Assembly: GCA_934621385.1 (NCBI GenBank)
Contig: CAKTUI010000040.1
Location: 1 to 20,612 of the forward strand
DNA length: 20,612 nucleotides
Reading direction: 5' to 3'
DNA from: an uncultured Kiritimatiellota bacterium
Lineage (GTDB): Bacteria > Verrucomicrobiota > Kiritimatiellia > RFP12 > UBA1067
Part shown: one piece after another, positions 7,261 through 15,800 of the stretch
Numbering within the stretch: position 1 is the first letter of the stretch
Layout of the letters: the number at the start of each line of letters is the position of its first letter
Position numbers and translations under genes: made by a program
The notes under the pieces: generated by a model
What the model was told of the DNA's origin: nothing
The model's database searches: none
The model's input: the letters and a program-made list of their open reading frames with translations, nothing else

Positions 7261-8293
7261 GCGGTGCATTGTGACGGGTGGGTGCGGGTTTATAGGATCC
7301 GCACTTGTCCGTCATCTGGTGAAGAATGAAGGGGCGACGGTTCTTGTCATCGATAAGTTGACATACGCGGGCGTTCCAGAGTCCCTGACCGAGGTCGCTG
7401 GTTCCTACGAGTTCCTCAAGGCCGACATTTGCGACCAGACCGCGATGGATCGGGCCTTTGAGACCTTTAGACCCGATACGATCTTTCACCTTGCGGCGGA
7501 ATCGCATGTGGATCGGTCGATTGATGGTCCCGGCGAATTCATTCGGACAAATGTCGTCGGGACGGCGACCCTGTTGCAGTCCGCCCTTGCGTGGTGGCGG
7601 CAGCACCCGTCGTTCATCTTCCAGCATATTTCAACGGATGAGGTCTACGGGTCGCTTGGCCCGAGCGGATACTTTACGGAAAAGACGCCCTACACGCCTC
7701 ATTCTCCCTATTCGGCCTCAAAGGCTTCGAGCGATCATCTGGTTCGTGCCTGGCACGATACCTATGGCTTGCCGACGCTCATCACGAACTGCTCCAACAA
7801 CTACGGGCCTTATCACTTCCCTGAGAAGTTGATTCCGCTTGTGATTCTCAACTGTCTGGATGGAAAGCCGCTTCCCGTTTATGGGAAGGGGGCGAATGTC
7901 CGCGACTGGCTGTATGTTGATGATCATGTCCGGGCTCTGTGCCTTGTCAACGAGAAGGGGCGCAGTGGCGAGACCTACAATGTCGGCGGGCACAACGAGC
8001 GCACAAACCTGGAAGTCGTGACGACCGTCTGCTCGATTCTGGACGAGATTCGCCCGCGGGCCTCGGGACGGTATGCCGATCTGATTACCCATGTCGCGGA
8101 TCGTCCCGGGCATGATTTGCGTTATGCGATCGACCCGACGAAACTGATGACGGAACTTGGCTGGAAGCCCCTTGAGAACTTTGAAAGTGGTATTCGCAAG
8201 ACGGTGCAGTGGTATCTTGACAATGACTGGTGGTGGAAGCCAATCCATCAGAAACGGTACGCGGGCGAACGCCTTGGTCAGATGAAGCGGTGA
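7250..8293 (+). CDS. rmlB: dTDP-glucose 4,6-dehydratase
   Basis: 347 residues, the usual length. An extended short-chain dehydrogenase that converts dTDP-D-glucose to dTDP-4-keto-6-deoxy-D-glucose, the branch point for dTDP-rhamnose and other deoxysugars. Visible signatures: the NAD-binding TGGCGFIG (9-16), HLAAESHVDRSI (80-91), the catalytic TDE triad (129-131) in STDEVYG, the YSASK Tyr154/Lys158 pair, and NNYGPYHFPEKLIP and RDWLYVDDH further on. ATG 7250 overlaps the kinase gene by 11 bp and is preceded by an AGGAGGAGG site; upstream extension of the frame lies within the kinase gene. rmlA, rmlC and rmlD are not in the window, so the final sugar cannot be named. Confidence 0.93.
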   Translation: MRNKRCIVTGGCGFIGSALVRHLVKNEGATVLVIDKLTYAGVPESLTEVAGSYEFLKADICDQTAMDRAFETFRPDTIFHLAAESHVDRSIDGPGEFIRTNVVGTATLLQSALAWWRQHPSFIFQHISTDEVYGSLGPSGYFTEKTPYTPHSPYSASKASSDHLVRAWHDTYGLPTLITNCSNNYGPYHFPEKLIPLVILNCLDGKPLPVYGKGANVRDWLYVDDHVRALCLVNEKGRSGETYNVGGHNERTNLEVVTTVCSILDEIRPRASGRYADLITHVADRPGHDLRYAIDPTKLMTELGWKPLENFESGIRKTVQWYLDNDWWWKPIHQKRYAGERLGQMKR

Positions 8294-8294
8294 A

Positions 8295-9221
8295 ATGAAG
8301 AAGGTTTTTATTGATGGTTCGGCAGGCACGACGGGTCTTCGCATTCGCGAGCGGCTCGCCGATCGGCATGACATTGAACTGACGGTTCTGCCCGAAGCCT
8401 TGCGAAAGGATCCGGCGGCGCGGCGAGATGCCCTGAACGCGGCAGATGTGGCCTTTCTTTGCCTGCCGGATGCGGCAGCCGTCGAGGCCGTTGGAATGGT
8501 GGAGAATCCGAAGACGGTCGTCATTGACACGTCAACGGCGCATCGCACGGCGGCGGGCTGGGAGTACGGCTTCCCGGAACTCCTCGGTCGGCGCGAGCGA
8601 ATTGCCGCGTCCACGCGGATTGCGAACCCCGGGTGTCATGCGAGTGGTTTTATTGCCCTTGTTGAGCCGTTGGTTCGGCTGGGACTCCTTACGCCGGATG
8701 CTTCGCTGTCGGCCTTCTCCCTGACTGGCTATTCGGGCGGCGGCAAGAAGATGATAGCCGACTATGAGTCCGCGTCGACACCCCTGCACCTGGGCGGTCG
8801 GCAGTATGCCCTTGGGCAGTCGCACAAGCACCTGCCGGAGATGGTTCGGGTCTGCGGACTGTCTACGGCCCCCGTCTTCTCCCCAATTATCGTGCCGAGC
8901 TACAGTGGAATGGAAACGACGATTCCGCTTTTCGCGAAGGATGTAAAGGGGTCGGCTGATGACATTCGAAAGGCCTACGCCGATTACTATCGGTCGGGGC
9001 TTGTCCGTTTTATCGCGGATTCTTCCGAGAGAGGTATTCTCTCGTCCGCCGCGCTTTCGGGGCGTGACGACATGGAGGTCTCGGTTTTCGGCAATGACGA
9101 GCGGCTCCTCCTTGTCGCACGGTTTGACAACTTGGGCAAGGGCGCATCAGGCGCGGCAATTCAGAATATGAACATCGTCATCGGTGCGGATGAGCGCACG
9201 GGTCTTGTAACGGAGGTCTGA
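8295..9221 (+). CDS. argC: N-acetyl-gamma-glutamyl-phosphate reductase (short type)
   Basis: 308 residues, matching the shorter ArgC class. It reduces N-acetyl-glutamyl phosphate to the semialdehyde with NADPH in arginine biosynthesis. The nucleotide-binding start is GSAGTTG (8-14). The catalytic Cys114 sits in NPGCHASG. GYSGGGK (145-151) and the HKHLPE segment (177-182) carry further family-typical residues. ATG 8295 is one base after the rmlB stop, implying coupled translation. No other arginine genes are near, so its place among surface-polysaccharide genes is odd. Confidence 0.9.
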   Translation: MKKVFIDGSAGTTGLRIRERLADRHDIELTVLPEALRKDPAARRDALNAADVAFLCLPDAAAVEAVGMVENPKTVVIDTSTAHRTAAGWEYGFPELLGRRERIAASTRIANPGCHASGFIALVEPLVRLGLLTPDASLSAFSLTGYSGGGKKMIADYESASTPLHLGGRQYALGQSHKHLPEMVRVCGLSTAPVFSPIIVPSYSGMETTIPLFAKDVKGSADDIRKAYADYYRSGLVRFIADSSERGILSSAALSGRDDMEVSVFGNDERLLLVARFDNLGKGASGAAIQNMNIVIGADERTGLVTEV

Positions 9222-9222
9222 G

Positions 9223-9552
9223 ATGAAGGTTGAATATTGGGAAAATCCCTGTGGTGGTGTTGGCAAGATGAAAATCGAGAAGATTCTCGATGCGGACATC
9301 TTGAAGGACAAGAACGGGCTTTATGCCCGCGTTACGCTTCCTCCGGGGGCTTCGCTCGGTCATCACGAGCACCACGGTAATGGCGAAAGCTACTTCATTC
9401 TTTCGGGTGAGGGTGCCTACGAGGACAACGGGACGATTCGCACGGTGAAGCCCGGGGATGTGACCTGGACGCCGGACGGTTCGGGGCACGGAATCAGCAA
9501 CGTTGAGGGCAAGGAAGACCTGGTCTTCATGGCCCTGATTGTCAATTCCTAA
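9223..9552 (+). CDS. Small cupin-fold protein
   Basis: 109 residues forming a single cupin_2-type barrel. Motif 1 is visible as GHHEHHGNGESYFILSGEG, with His48/His50 or neighbours and Glu55 as metal ligands. Motif 2 is PGDVTWTPDGSGHGISN, with His89. The substrate is unknown; small cupins of this type include sugar isomerases and binding proteins. It does not have RmlC (dTDP-4-keto sugar 3,5-epimerase) length or motifs. The start ATG follows a GGAGG site 6 bp upstream and one base after argC; the stop overlaps the ruvB start by one base. Confidence 0.8.
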   Translation: MKVEYWENPCGGVGKMKIEKILDADILKDKNGLYARVTLPPGASLGHHEHHGNGESYFILSGEGAYEDNGTIRTVKPGDVTWTPDGSGHGISNVEGKEDLVFMALIVNS

Positions 9553-10556
9553 TGTCGGCGATTCGGGCAAGCGAGGAACTGAACCGGGCGAACAATGCGT
9601 TTGACAACCGGTTGCGTCCCGTTGACTTTGATGGTTTCGTCGGTCAGTCGAAGATTCGCGACCGTCTGATGCTGGCCGTCCAGGCGGCGAAGGATCGTGG
9701 CGAATCGCTTGACCATGTGCTCTTCTCTGGTCCGCCGGGGCTTGGAAAGACGACGCTTTCCTACATTCTCGGGGAGGCAATGGGTGTTCATGTCAAGACG
9801 ACATCGGGCCCCGTGATTACGAAGCCGGGAGATCTGGCCGGGCTTCTGACGTCGCTTGAGCCGGGGGACATTGTCTTCATCGATGAAATCCATCGCATGG
9901 CCAAGACGGTCGAGGAGTATCTCTACAGTGCGATGGAGGACTATGCGATTGACATCATGATCGATCAGGGGCCGAATGCGCGAAGCGTCCGCCTCGAACT
10001 GCCGCGCTTCACGCTCGTCGGGGCGACGACGCGCATCGGTCTTATCGCCGCGCCGTTGCGTGCGCGATTCGGTCTGGTCAATCGACTGAACTATTATCTT
10101 CCGGATGAACTGGCCGAGATTGTGACGCGTAGCGCGGCGAAACTTGGCGTTGACATCGATGCGGGCGGCGCGGCAGAAATCGCCCGCCGCGCTCGTGGTA
10201 CGCCGCGAATCGCCAACAACTTGCTTCGCCGCGTTCGGGACTATGCACAGGTCAAGGCTGGCAATTTCATTACAGGGGATGTTGCCCGTGATTCGCTGAG
10301 TCTCCTTGAGATAGATCCGCATGGACTGGACGAGATGGACCGAAAGGTCCTGGAGACGATTTGCGTCAAGTTTGGCGGTGGCCCTGTTGGACTCTCGACG
10401 ATTGCTGTTTCCGTCGGTGAGGAGCCAGACACGATCGAAGAGGCCTATGAGCCGTTCCTGATTATGGAAGGCTACCTTGAGCGTACCCCCAAGGGGCGTG
10501 TGGCAACGCCTCTCGCCTATTCCCGCCTTGGGCTGGAGGATGAACGGAAACACTGA
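9552..10556 (+). CDS. ruvB: Holliday junction branch-migration ATPase RuvB
   Basis: 334 residues, full length. RuvB forms hexameric rings that with RuvA drive branch migration of Holliday junctions. Visible parts: the N-terminal LRPVDFDGFVGQ, Walker A GPPGLGKT (60-67), Walker B FIDEIHR (109-115), sensor 1 GATTR (157-161), the Arg-finger region APLRARFG (167-174), sensor 2 RGTPRIANNLLRRVRD, and a winged-helix C-terminus ending near RTPKGR. The start ATG shares one base with the cupin stop. ruvA and ruvC are not adjacent, unlike many genomes. Confidence 0.96.
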   Translation: MSAIRASEELNRANNAFDNRLRPVDFDGFVGQSKIRDRLMLAVQAAKDRGESLDHVLFSGPPGLGKTTLSYILGEAMGVHVKTTSGPVITKPGDLAGLLTSLEPGDIVFIDEIHRMAKTVEEYLYSAMEDYAIDIMIDQGPNARSVRLELPRFTLVGATTRIGLIAAPLRARFGLVNRLNYYLPDELAEIVTRSAAKLGVDIDAGGAAEIARRARGTPRIANNLLRRVRDYAQVKAGNFITGDVARDSLSLLEIDPHGLDEMDRKVLETICVKFGGGPVGLSTIAVSVGEEPDTIEEAYEPFLIMEGYLERTPKGRVATPLAYSRLGLEDERKH

Positions 10557-10584
10557 GCGCGGCATTTTGAACGAGGACTTGACG

Positions 10585-11145
10585 ATGGTTGAACAAGGAC
10601 AGAAGACGGTCGCCGTCTATTGTGGCGCATGTCACGCCGCGCCCGTCTATGAGACGGCGGCGGCCGACTTCGGGCGGCTTCTGGCGCAGAAGGGCTATCG
10701 TCTTCTTTATGGTGGAAGTGACACGGGGACGATGGCAACGCTGGCCAACGCCTTTCTCGATGCGGGCGGTTATGCTATCGGGGTCTCTTCCGAAGCCATT
10801 TGTCAGCGAGCGCCAATCAATGCGCGTTGCCAGGAGAAGATTGTCGTCAAGAACCTGGCCGAGCGCAAGGCCTATATGTTCACCCATGCGGATGCCGTCG
10901 TTGCGCTCCCGGGTGCCGTCGGGACGCTGGATGAACTCTTTGATGCGGGAGCGCGGCGAAAAGTCGAGACCCCGTCCATCCGGGTCGGTGTCCTGAATGT
11001 GGATGGATTTTACGATCCGCTCATTTTGCTCCGCGAACGGATGCGGGGGGCTGGGTTCATCCATCGTTGGGCCAAGGGCTGTATCATTATTCGCTCGAAT
11101 CCGGAGACATTACTTCACAAGTTGCTTGACACGCCACTGAAGTGA
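10585..11145 (+). CDS. LOG-family (lysine decarboxylase-like fold) protein
   Basis: 186 residues. LOG-family enzymes cleave ribose phosphate from nucleoside monophosphates (cytokinin activation or purine-nucleotide hydrolysis). Visible features: a Rossmann-like start (KTVAVYCGACHA), a YGGS loop at 42-45, ERKAYMFTHADAVVALPG containing the conserved Arg94-Lys95, then PGAVGTLDE at 109-117 in place of the canonical PGGxGTxxE, and LNVDGFYDPLI typical of the family. ATG 10585 is chosen over upstream frames because GAGG lies 8 bp before it; ATG 10540 is an alternative adding 15 residues. The Gly-to-Ala change in the phosphate loop makes exact activity uncertain. It is the last gene before the regulatory gap. 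Confidence 0.8.
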   Translation: MVEQGQKTVAVYCGACHAAPVYETAAADFGRLLAQKGYRLLYGGSDTGTMATLANAFLDAGGYAIGVSSEAICQRAPINARCQEKIVVKNLAERKAYMFTHADAVVALPGAVGTLDELFDAGARRKVETPSIRVGVLNVDGFYDPLILLRERMRGAGFIHRWAKGCIIIRSNPETLLHKLLDTPLK

Positions 11146-11248
11146 AGGTGACGGCTTCCTAATCCAGGAGCACCGCTGCTGAAGTCGCGGCGGAAGTCAA
11201 AAGTGTTACCATCGTCGGAGTCCGGTACATTGGGGGTGCCAGGGTTGT

Positions 11249-11344
11249 CTGATGCCCATCGGAGCGTTTCCTGATGCCCATCAGAATTTTTTCCGACGGG
11301 CATCAGAAATTCGTCCTTCGGGCATCGGAATTTTGCCGCGATAG
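11249..11344 (+). repeat. Four units at exact 22-bp spacing, two with CTGATG-N2-CATCRG dyads
   Basis: CATC(G/A)GA cores begin at 11257, 11279, 11301 and 11323, spaced by exactly 22 bp each time. The second unit sits in a perfect dyad CTGATGCCCATCAG (11271-11284); the first has one change (CTGATGCCCATCGG, 11249-11262). The last two keep GGGCATC(A/G)G but have diverged left halves. Three of the cores are followed by an AT-rich AATTT-like stretch. The spacing equals about two helical turns, which suits repeated binding of a regulator on one DNA face. Confidence 0.8.
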
Positions 11345-11404
11345 GGTCTGGACCGCTTCGTCCCAAGCCTCCCAATCACCGTGTAGACGTTTGTTCGTGT
11401 TTCT

Positions 11405-11441
11405 GATAGTGATTGTCGCGTGAACGATAGTGTTCGTCGCC
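11405..11441 (+). promoter_or_regulatory. 21-bp-spaced direct repeat GATAGTG(A/T)T(T/C)GTCGC
   Basis: GATAGTG starts at 11405 and 11426, each followed by a near-identical (A/T)T(T/C)GTCGC. The pair ends about 22 bp upstream of the -10 box at 11463, the usual position for activator sites. Binding protein unknown. Confidence 0.55.
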
Positions 11442-11459
11442 CACGCGCGGCGCGAGAAT

Positions 11460-11468
11460 TGCTATAAT
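11460..11468 (+). promoter_or_regulatory. Extended -10 promoter of secreted carbohydrate operon
   Basis: TGCTATAAT gives a perfect TATAAT (11463-11468) with the extended -10 TGn. No acceptable -35 hexamer is present 16-18 bp upstream (the sequence there is CCCACG-like). Predicted start is about 11475. An extended -10 with no -35, preceded by repeats, suggests regulated expression. Confidence 0.65.
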
Positions 11469-11474
11469 TGCCGC

Positions 11475-11497
11475 AGTTGGCACGGGGTGTGCCGACT
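11475..11497 (+). promoter_or_regulatory. Hairpin at predicted 5' end of the transcript
   Basis: AGTTGGCAC (11475-11483) pairs with GTGCCGACT (11489-11497), nine pairs including one G-U, around a GGGGT loop. It starts at the predicted transcription start and ends about 27 bases before the start codon. Terminal 5' stem-loops stabilise some mRNAs; that role is inferred. Confidence 0.55.
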
Positions 11498-11523
11498 GGA
11501 CTTCGAGAGGAAGGAAAGCAATC

Positions 11524-12810
11524 ATGAAACGAACGGGTATCTGTACACTGCTTCTCATTGGGGGGCTTGGAACCCTGTTGGCCGATGGAATCGATTCGTC
11601 GGTTCCGTTCTACTACACCGTCAATGGCGGCACTGAGGAGATGCCGCTCGATTGGTCCGAGTCGGCAACCAGCCCGACCCGATTCGTGAAACTGAAGGCC
11701 GACGAGACGGGTCTTGTCTACACGAACTGGCTGAATGCGTCCTTTCGTCTTGACGGCACGAAGAAGGTCCTTTACTGGGCGATGGGGGCGACCTACCGCG
11801 ATTTTGGCGTGTACGCCCGTACGCTCAACTGCGCCACGATGACAGCGGGCTGGCACTGGGAGCAACCGACGGACTACGGGTTCATGATGTATCCGCGGCT
11901 GGTTCTCGAAGCTGAGCCGGATGGCATCAATGTCACGGAAGCCATCATCCCGACGTACAACACGCAGAGCGAGGATCCCCGTGGGCTCCGCCTGTGCGGA
12001 GCCGTCGACCCGTCCTTGGCCGGAAAGACGATTCTTGCGACCTTGTCAAATGCGGCATTGGGCGTTCAGGAGCGTTATGCGTTCACTGCTCGTGCGGACG
12101 GGAAACTTCAGGCGAGCATTCCCTTGCCGGCCTTTCTTGGTGAGAAGTATCGGGAGTATTCGCTCTCGCTCTCCATCGTGGAGACTCTGCCGGAGGGCCT
12201 TGGCGCGAATTATGCACTCGAAATTGCCGATGCGGAGGAGGACGAGTATGGCCCGGTAAATGCCGATTTCTGCATTTCGCCGTATGAGGATGGGCACATG
12301 GGGCTGCGCTCCGTGCTGAATGTGAGGGTGAACCCGAAGTGGGTGGATGCGCAGGGGCGGCGAATCCTGGAATATGCCCAGCACAATATGTGGAAGGAAT
12401 ACGACGATACCTATCCGAATGGTCAGTACGGTGGCTTCCCGGCGGACGGATCGTTCCACAAGAATGGAACGCGGGAGTGCTTCCTTTATCCGCGCACCTT
12501 CCTTGTATCATCCGTTCGTTGTCACGACATCGGTTATGTGCATACGGCCGATCATTCCGAAGTAGCCTTTACGGGGATTGCCGACCCGGAACTGGCGCGG
12601 CGGAAGGCCTCCGTGCGGGTCACCAACGAGCGTACGGGCGAGACGCGGACATACGAGGGAAAGGTTGGGTCGGATTTAAGTTTTCGTGTCGTGCTGCCGG
12701 AGGGGGAGTGGACGTTCCTGAGTGAGTCGGCCGCCAAGTCTTCGCTCTCATCCTATCTCGTTTCGGTAGAGGTCGAGAAGAAGAGTGGATTCAAGATCGT
12801 CATTCGCTAA
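11524..12810 (+). CDS. Secreted protein of unknown function
   Basis: 428 residues, not recognised. A Sec signal peptide (MKRTGICTLLLIGGLGTLLA, cleavage near LLA/DG) is followed by a strand-rich, aromatic-rich protein of apparently extracellular type, with no membrane segment after the signal. Segments such as LYWAMGATYRDFGVYAR and EYSLSLSIVETLPEG look like beta-sandwich strands. The C-terminal region (about 350-428: ASVRVTNERTGETRTYEGK, then LPEGEWTFL) looks like a small Ig-like or carboxypeptidase-regulatory-like beta domain. A strong AGGAAGG site precedes ATG 11524. It is 18 bp upstream of the deacetylase/GH5 fusion, so a polysaccharide-binding or -modifying role is inferred only from context. 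Confidence 0.6.
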   Translation: MKRTGICTLLLIGGLGTLLADGIDSSVPFYYTVNGGTEEMPLDWSESATSPTRFVKLKADETGLVYTNWLNASFRLDGTKKVLYWAMGATYRDFGVYARTLNCATMTAGWHWEQPTDYGFMMYPRLVLEAEPDGINVTEAIIPTYNTQSEDPRGLRLCGAVDPSLAGKTILATLSNAALGVQERYAFTARADGKLQASIPLPAFLGEKYREYSLSLSIVETLPEGLGANYALEIADAEEDEYGPVNADFCISPYEDGHMGLRSVLNVRVNPKWVDAQGRRILEYAQHNMWKEYDDTYPNGQYGGFPADGSFHKNGTRECFLYPRTFLVSSVRCHDIGYVHTADHSEVAFTGIADPELARRKASVRVTNERTGETRTYEGKVGSDLSFRVVLPEGEWTFLSESAAKSSLSSYLVSVEVEKKSGFKIVIR

Positions 12811-12828
12811 GGAGAAGGAGGTCTCAAG

Positions 12829-15800
12829 ATGAAGACGAAGATGCTGACGATTCTGTCCGCTCTGGCCGTCTGGTCGGCGTGGTGCGCGGATGTTGAGACG
12901 AACCTGTTCGGTGATGCGTTTGTGACGATTGCCAAAAGTGCCGCGCCCGGCTATGTGGCGAAGGCCAATCGAGCTGTGTTTGATCCGTTGCTGAAGGGAA
13001 ACGTCCCCGGGGGAAGGGCGGCGCGGAAGTACCTTGTCCGCTGGACGGGCGAGGGTCGTGTGCGGGCGAAAGCGGAGGCGGATGGCTCGTTCGCTGGCCG
13101 CTTTGAGGTGATGCCAGGTCCTGGAGTCGAGGCATTCTCCATTTGCGATGACGGCAAGTCGAACGGCGTCATGCGCGTCTACAGGAAGGGCGGGGTCTAT
13201 TCCATCTCGCCGTCGAGCCTTGACCGTTCGGCCGGCACCTGGTGCGTGGCCTCGGTGAATTTCGGCGATGCGGGCTTTACGGGAGAGGCTCCCAGCCCGA
13301 CCTTCGAACTCGCCCAGCCCGACAAGGGGTATGTCACCTTCGTCATTGACGACAACCGGGCGGATCTCGGGCAGATTTTCGGCATCTTTCAGGAGTACGG
13401 CTTTCCGCTCTGCGCGGCGGTTCCCGTTTGGACGGTGTCGGCCCCGGCCTATCTCCTGAAGTCGATTGAGGCGGCCGGCGGTGAGGTGATGTGTCATACG
13501 ATGACACATGATGGGCGGGTCAACCGCTGGAGTTCGCATCAGGAGATTGAGAGTGAGTTTGCGGAATCGAAGGCGCGGCTCACGGCACTTGGCTTCGCGG
13601 GCGATACGGTCATCCTGGCCGGGGGCGGCGGAATGGATCGGGGCGAGGACTTCCTGCGGCACATTGAGGGGATGGTTTCGCGGTATTTCCCATTGAGCGA
13701 TCTCTATGGGACGACGCCTCAGCACAACTTGGCGCGGACATGGATTACGGGGCTGGATACGGGGTGGCGGCCTATCCGCAGATATGTCGACGAGTCCGTG
13801 CGCGAGAAGAAGTGGAATCGCTTCCTTTTCCATGAGACGGCCGAGGTCGGGGGAACGAGTGGGCTTTACGAGATCTTGGACTACGTGAAGAAGTTCGTCG
13901 ACGAAGGCAAGCTTGAGGTCGTCACCTATCGGCAGTATGTGCAGCGGTTTGGAAAGTGGTCATCCGTTGCGAACTCGGCGGCCAAGCTTTCAGCGCCGAA
14001 AGCTGTCGTGCCCGTGCGGGCGAAAGGCTCGCGCACCTATTGGATTTCGGAATCGGGATCCGATGAGAATGACGGCCTGACGGCGAAGACTCCCATTCGG
14101 ACAACCCAGAAGGCGGCCCTGCTGACGGGGAAGGATGACGTGACGTTCAAGGTCCTTGGTGCCTATCGCATGGACGGGAACACGGCTCTGCTACCCTATT
14201 CGGGGCGGATGAAGTTCGTCTCCGGGGATGAGAAGGCCTCGTTGTCGCGTGGGCAGTGGCGTGTCTTTGCGGGCGGAGATCTTGTGATTGACGACATTGC
14301 CTACAGCCTTGGGATGACGAATGCGCCCTACTTTGCCTGCGGCAATCGCATTGAAATAGGGCCGAACGCCCGCAACTTGAACGAGCGGGCGGCGGCAATT
14401 GTGCTGTGTGGCAACGGAGGTCGTCTCTTCGCCCTCCAGCCCCTGCAACGGATGGGCGCAACGGTTCGCAGTTCAACGGCGGGCGTCTACATCTGTGCGG
14501 ATGATGGCGTGAGTCAGGAAATCAAGGTGACGCGAGATGTCGTCATCGACTGCGCGGGGACGGCAACCGTTCCCATCGTTCGGCTGAACGGGGGTGGCAA
14601 CCAGGTGAAGGACTGGCGCAAGCGGCAGCCGCTGACATTTGAGGGCAATGTGTTCGTGAATGCGCGTGAGGCGGCGCGGATTGGCGAAGTTGAACTGCCG
14701 CCCTTTGGTGAGGCATCGGGTTCCTATTCCAACTACTATAAGGGTTGCGTACAGGTTCTTCTCAACGCCTCCTCCTCTGATACGGTTCTGCGGGGCCTCG
14801 GCCAGTTGCCGTCCAATCTCGTGTATGTCGTCCGGGCAGGCGAGGGCGGCGAAGTCGGGGCGGTCGAAAAGGATGGACGGCGGATGCCGGGTCGCGTCCG
14901 CGTCACATTCGCAGCGGGGACGCGGGCGGCGGTGCTTGTGAATGCGGGGCGGACGATGCGGTTGCCGCAGGCGGGCATCTACCCGATTGAGCCGGGCGAG
15001 ACCGTCATCTCGTTTGAGGGGGCGTGGGCAACGGACGCGGCGAAGTCTGAACCACGCGAAATGCCGCGCCCGGAATTGGTCTGGAAGGATGGTGAGATGG
15101 GCGAAGGGAACGTGCTCACGGTTGTTGCCGAGAAGCGCAGTGGTGTCATTCGTGCGGCGAAGTCCTGGATTGACCTCACGCCCTATGTGGGGCGTGTGCT
15201 GGAACTCTCAATTGATGCGGAAGGTGAGAATGTCAGCGTTCCAGCCGCCTCGTGGAATGGCATGAAGGTGATGCTGGTCTACAGGAATCCTGTGACGGGC
15301 AAGGACTCCTATCCAGGAGCCGGCGGCAAGACGGGGACATTTCCGCGTCAGACATTCACCCTGAATGTTGACCTGACGGACATTCCCGCCGGGAAGCGAA
15401 CGACGGGCTACCTCTTCCTCGGACTTCAGGATTCGACGGGGAAACTGAGATTCTTCACGGATTCCATTTGCGTGCGCACCAAGGCGAGCGTTTTTCCACT
15501 CTTCAATGCCGAGGGCGAGGCTCGCTATTCCGACTGGCTTGCACGGCTTCCGCCGCATCGCGGCGTGATGCTTCCGGCGGGGGACAGCACGGAGGACGAC
15601 TTCAGGACGCTCAAGTCATGGGGGGCGACGCTCGTGCGTTACCAGATGGTGCGGGGGTGGACGAAGACGGACGACAACCGCGATTTGGCGGAGTTCGATC
15701 GGTGGTTGGACGGGCGGCTTGACCACTTGGAGCGAGTCCTTTCCTGGGCGCGGCAGTATGGACTGAAGGTCGTTGTCGACTTACACGTCCCGCCGGGCGG

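Larger units (their letters stand above)
11146..11523. other. 378-bp intergenic regulatory region
   Basis: No credible gene is seen here. The stretch holds 22-bp-spaced repeats, a 21-bp-spaced direct repeat, an extended -10 promoter and a leader hairpin, listed separately. I see no convincing intrinsic terminator for the upstream gene; the short ORFs in this gap lack family features. Confidence 0.6.

Noticed and set aside
9223..9552. rmlC (dTDP-4-dehydrorhamnose 3,5-epimerase)
   Set aside because: It is near rmlB and is a cupin, but at 109 residues it is far shorter than RmlC and lacks its conserved motifs.
9549..10565. Minus-strand open frame covering all of ruvB
   Set aside because: ruvB on the plus strand is unmistakable; the antisense translation has no recognisable domain.
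11249..11344. CRISPR array
   Set aside because: The units are directly contiguous at 22 bp with no unique spacers of about 30 bp, the cores are degenerate, and no cas genes are near.
12748..13833. Minus-strand open frame (361 residues) opposite the start of the deacetylase/GH5 gene
   Set aside because: Shadow translation; the plus-strand frame has a signal peptide, Shine-Dalgarno and catalytic motifs.
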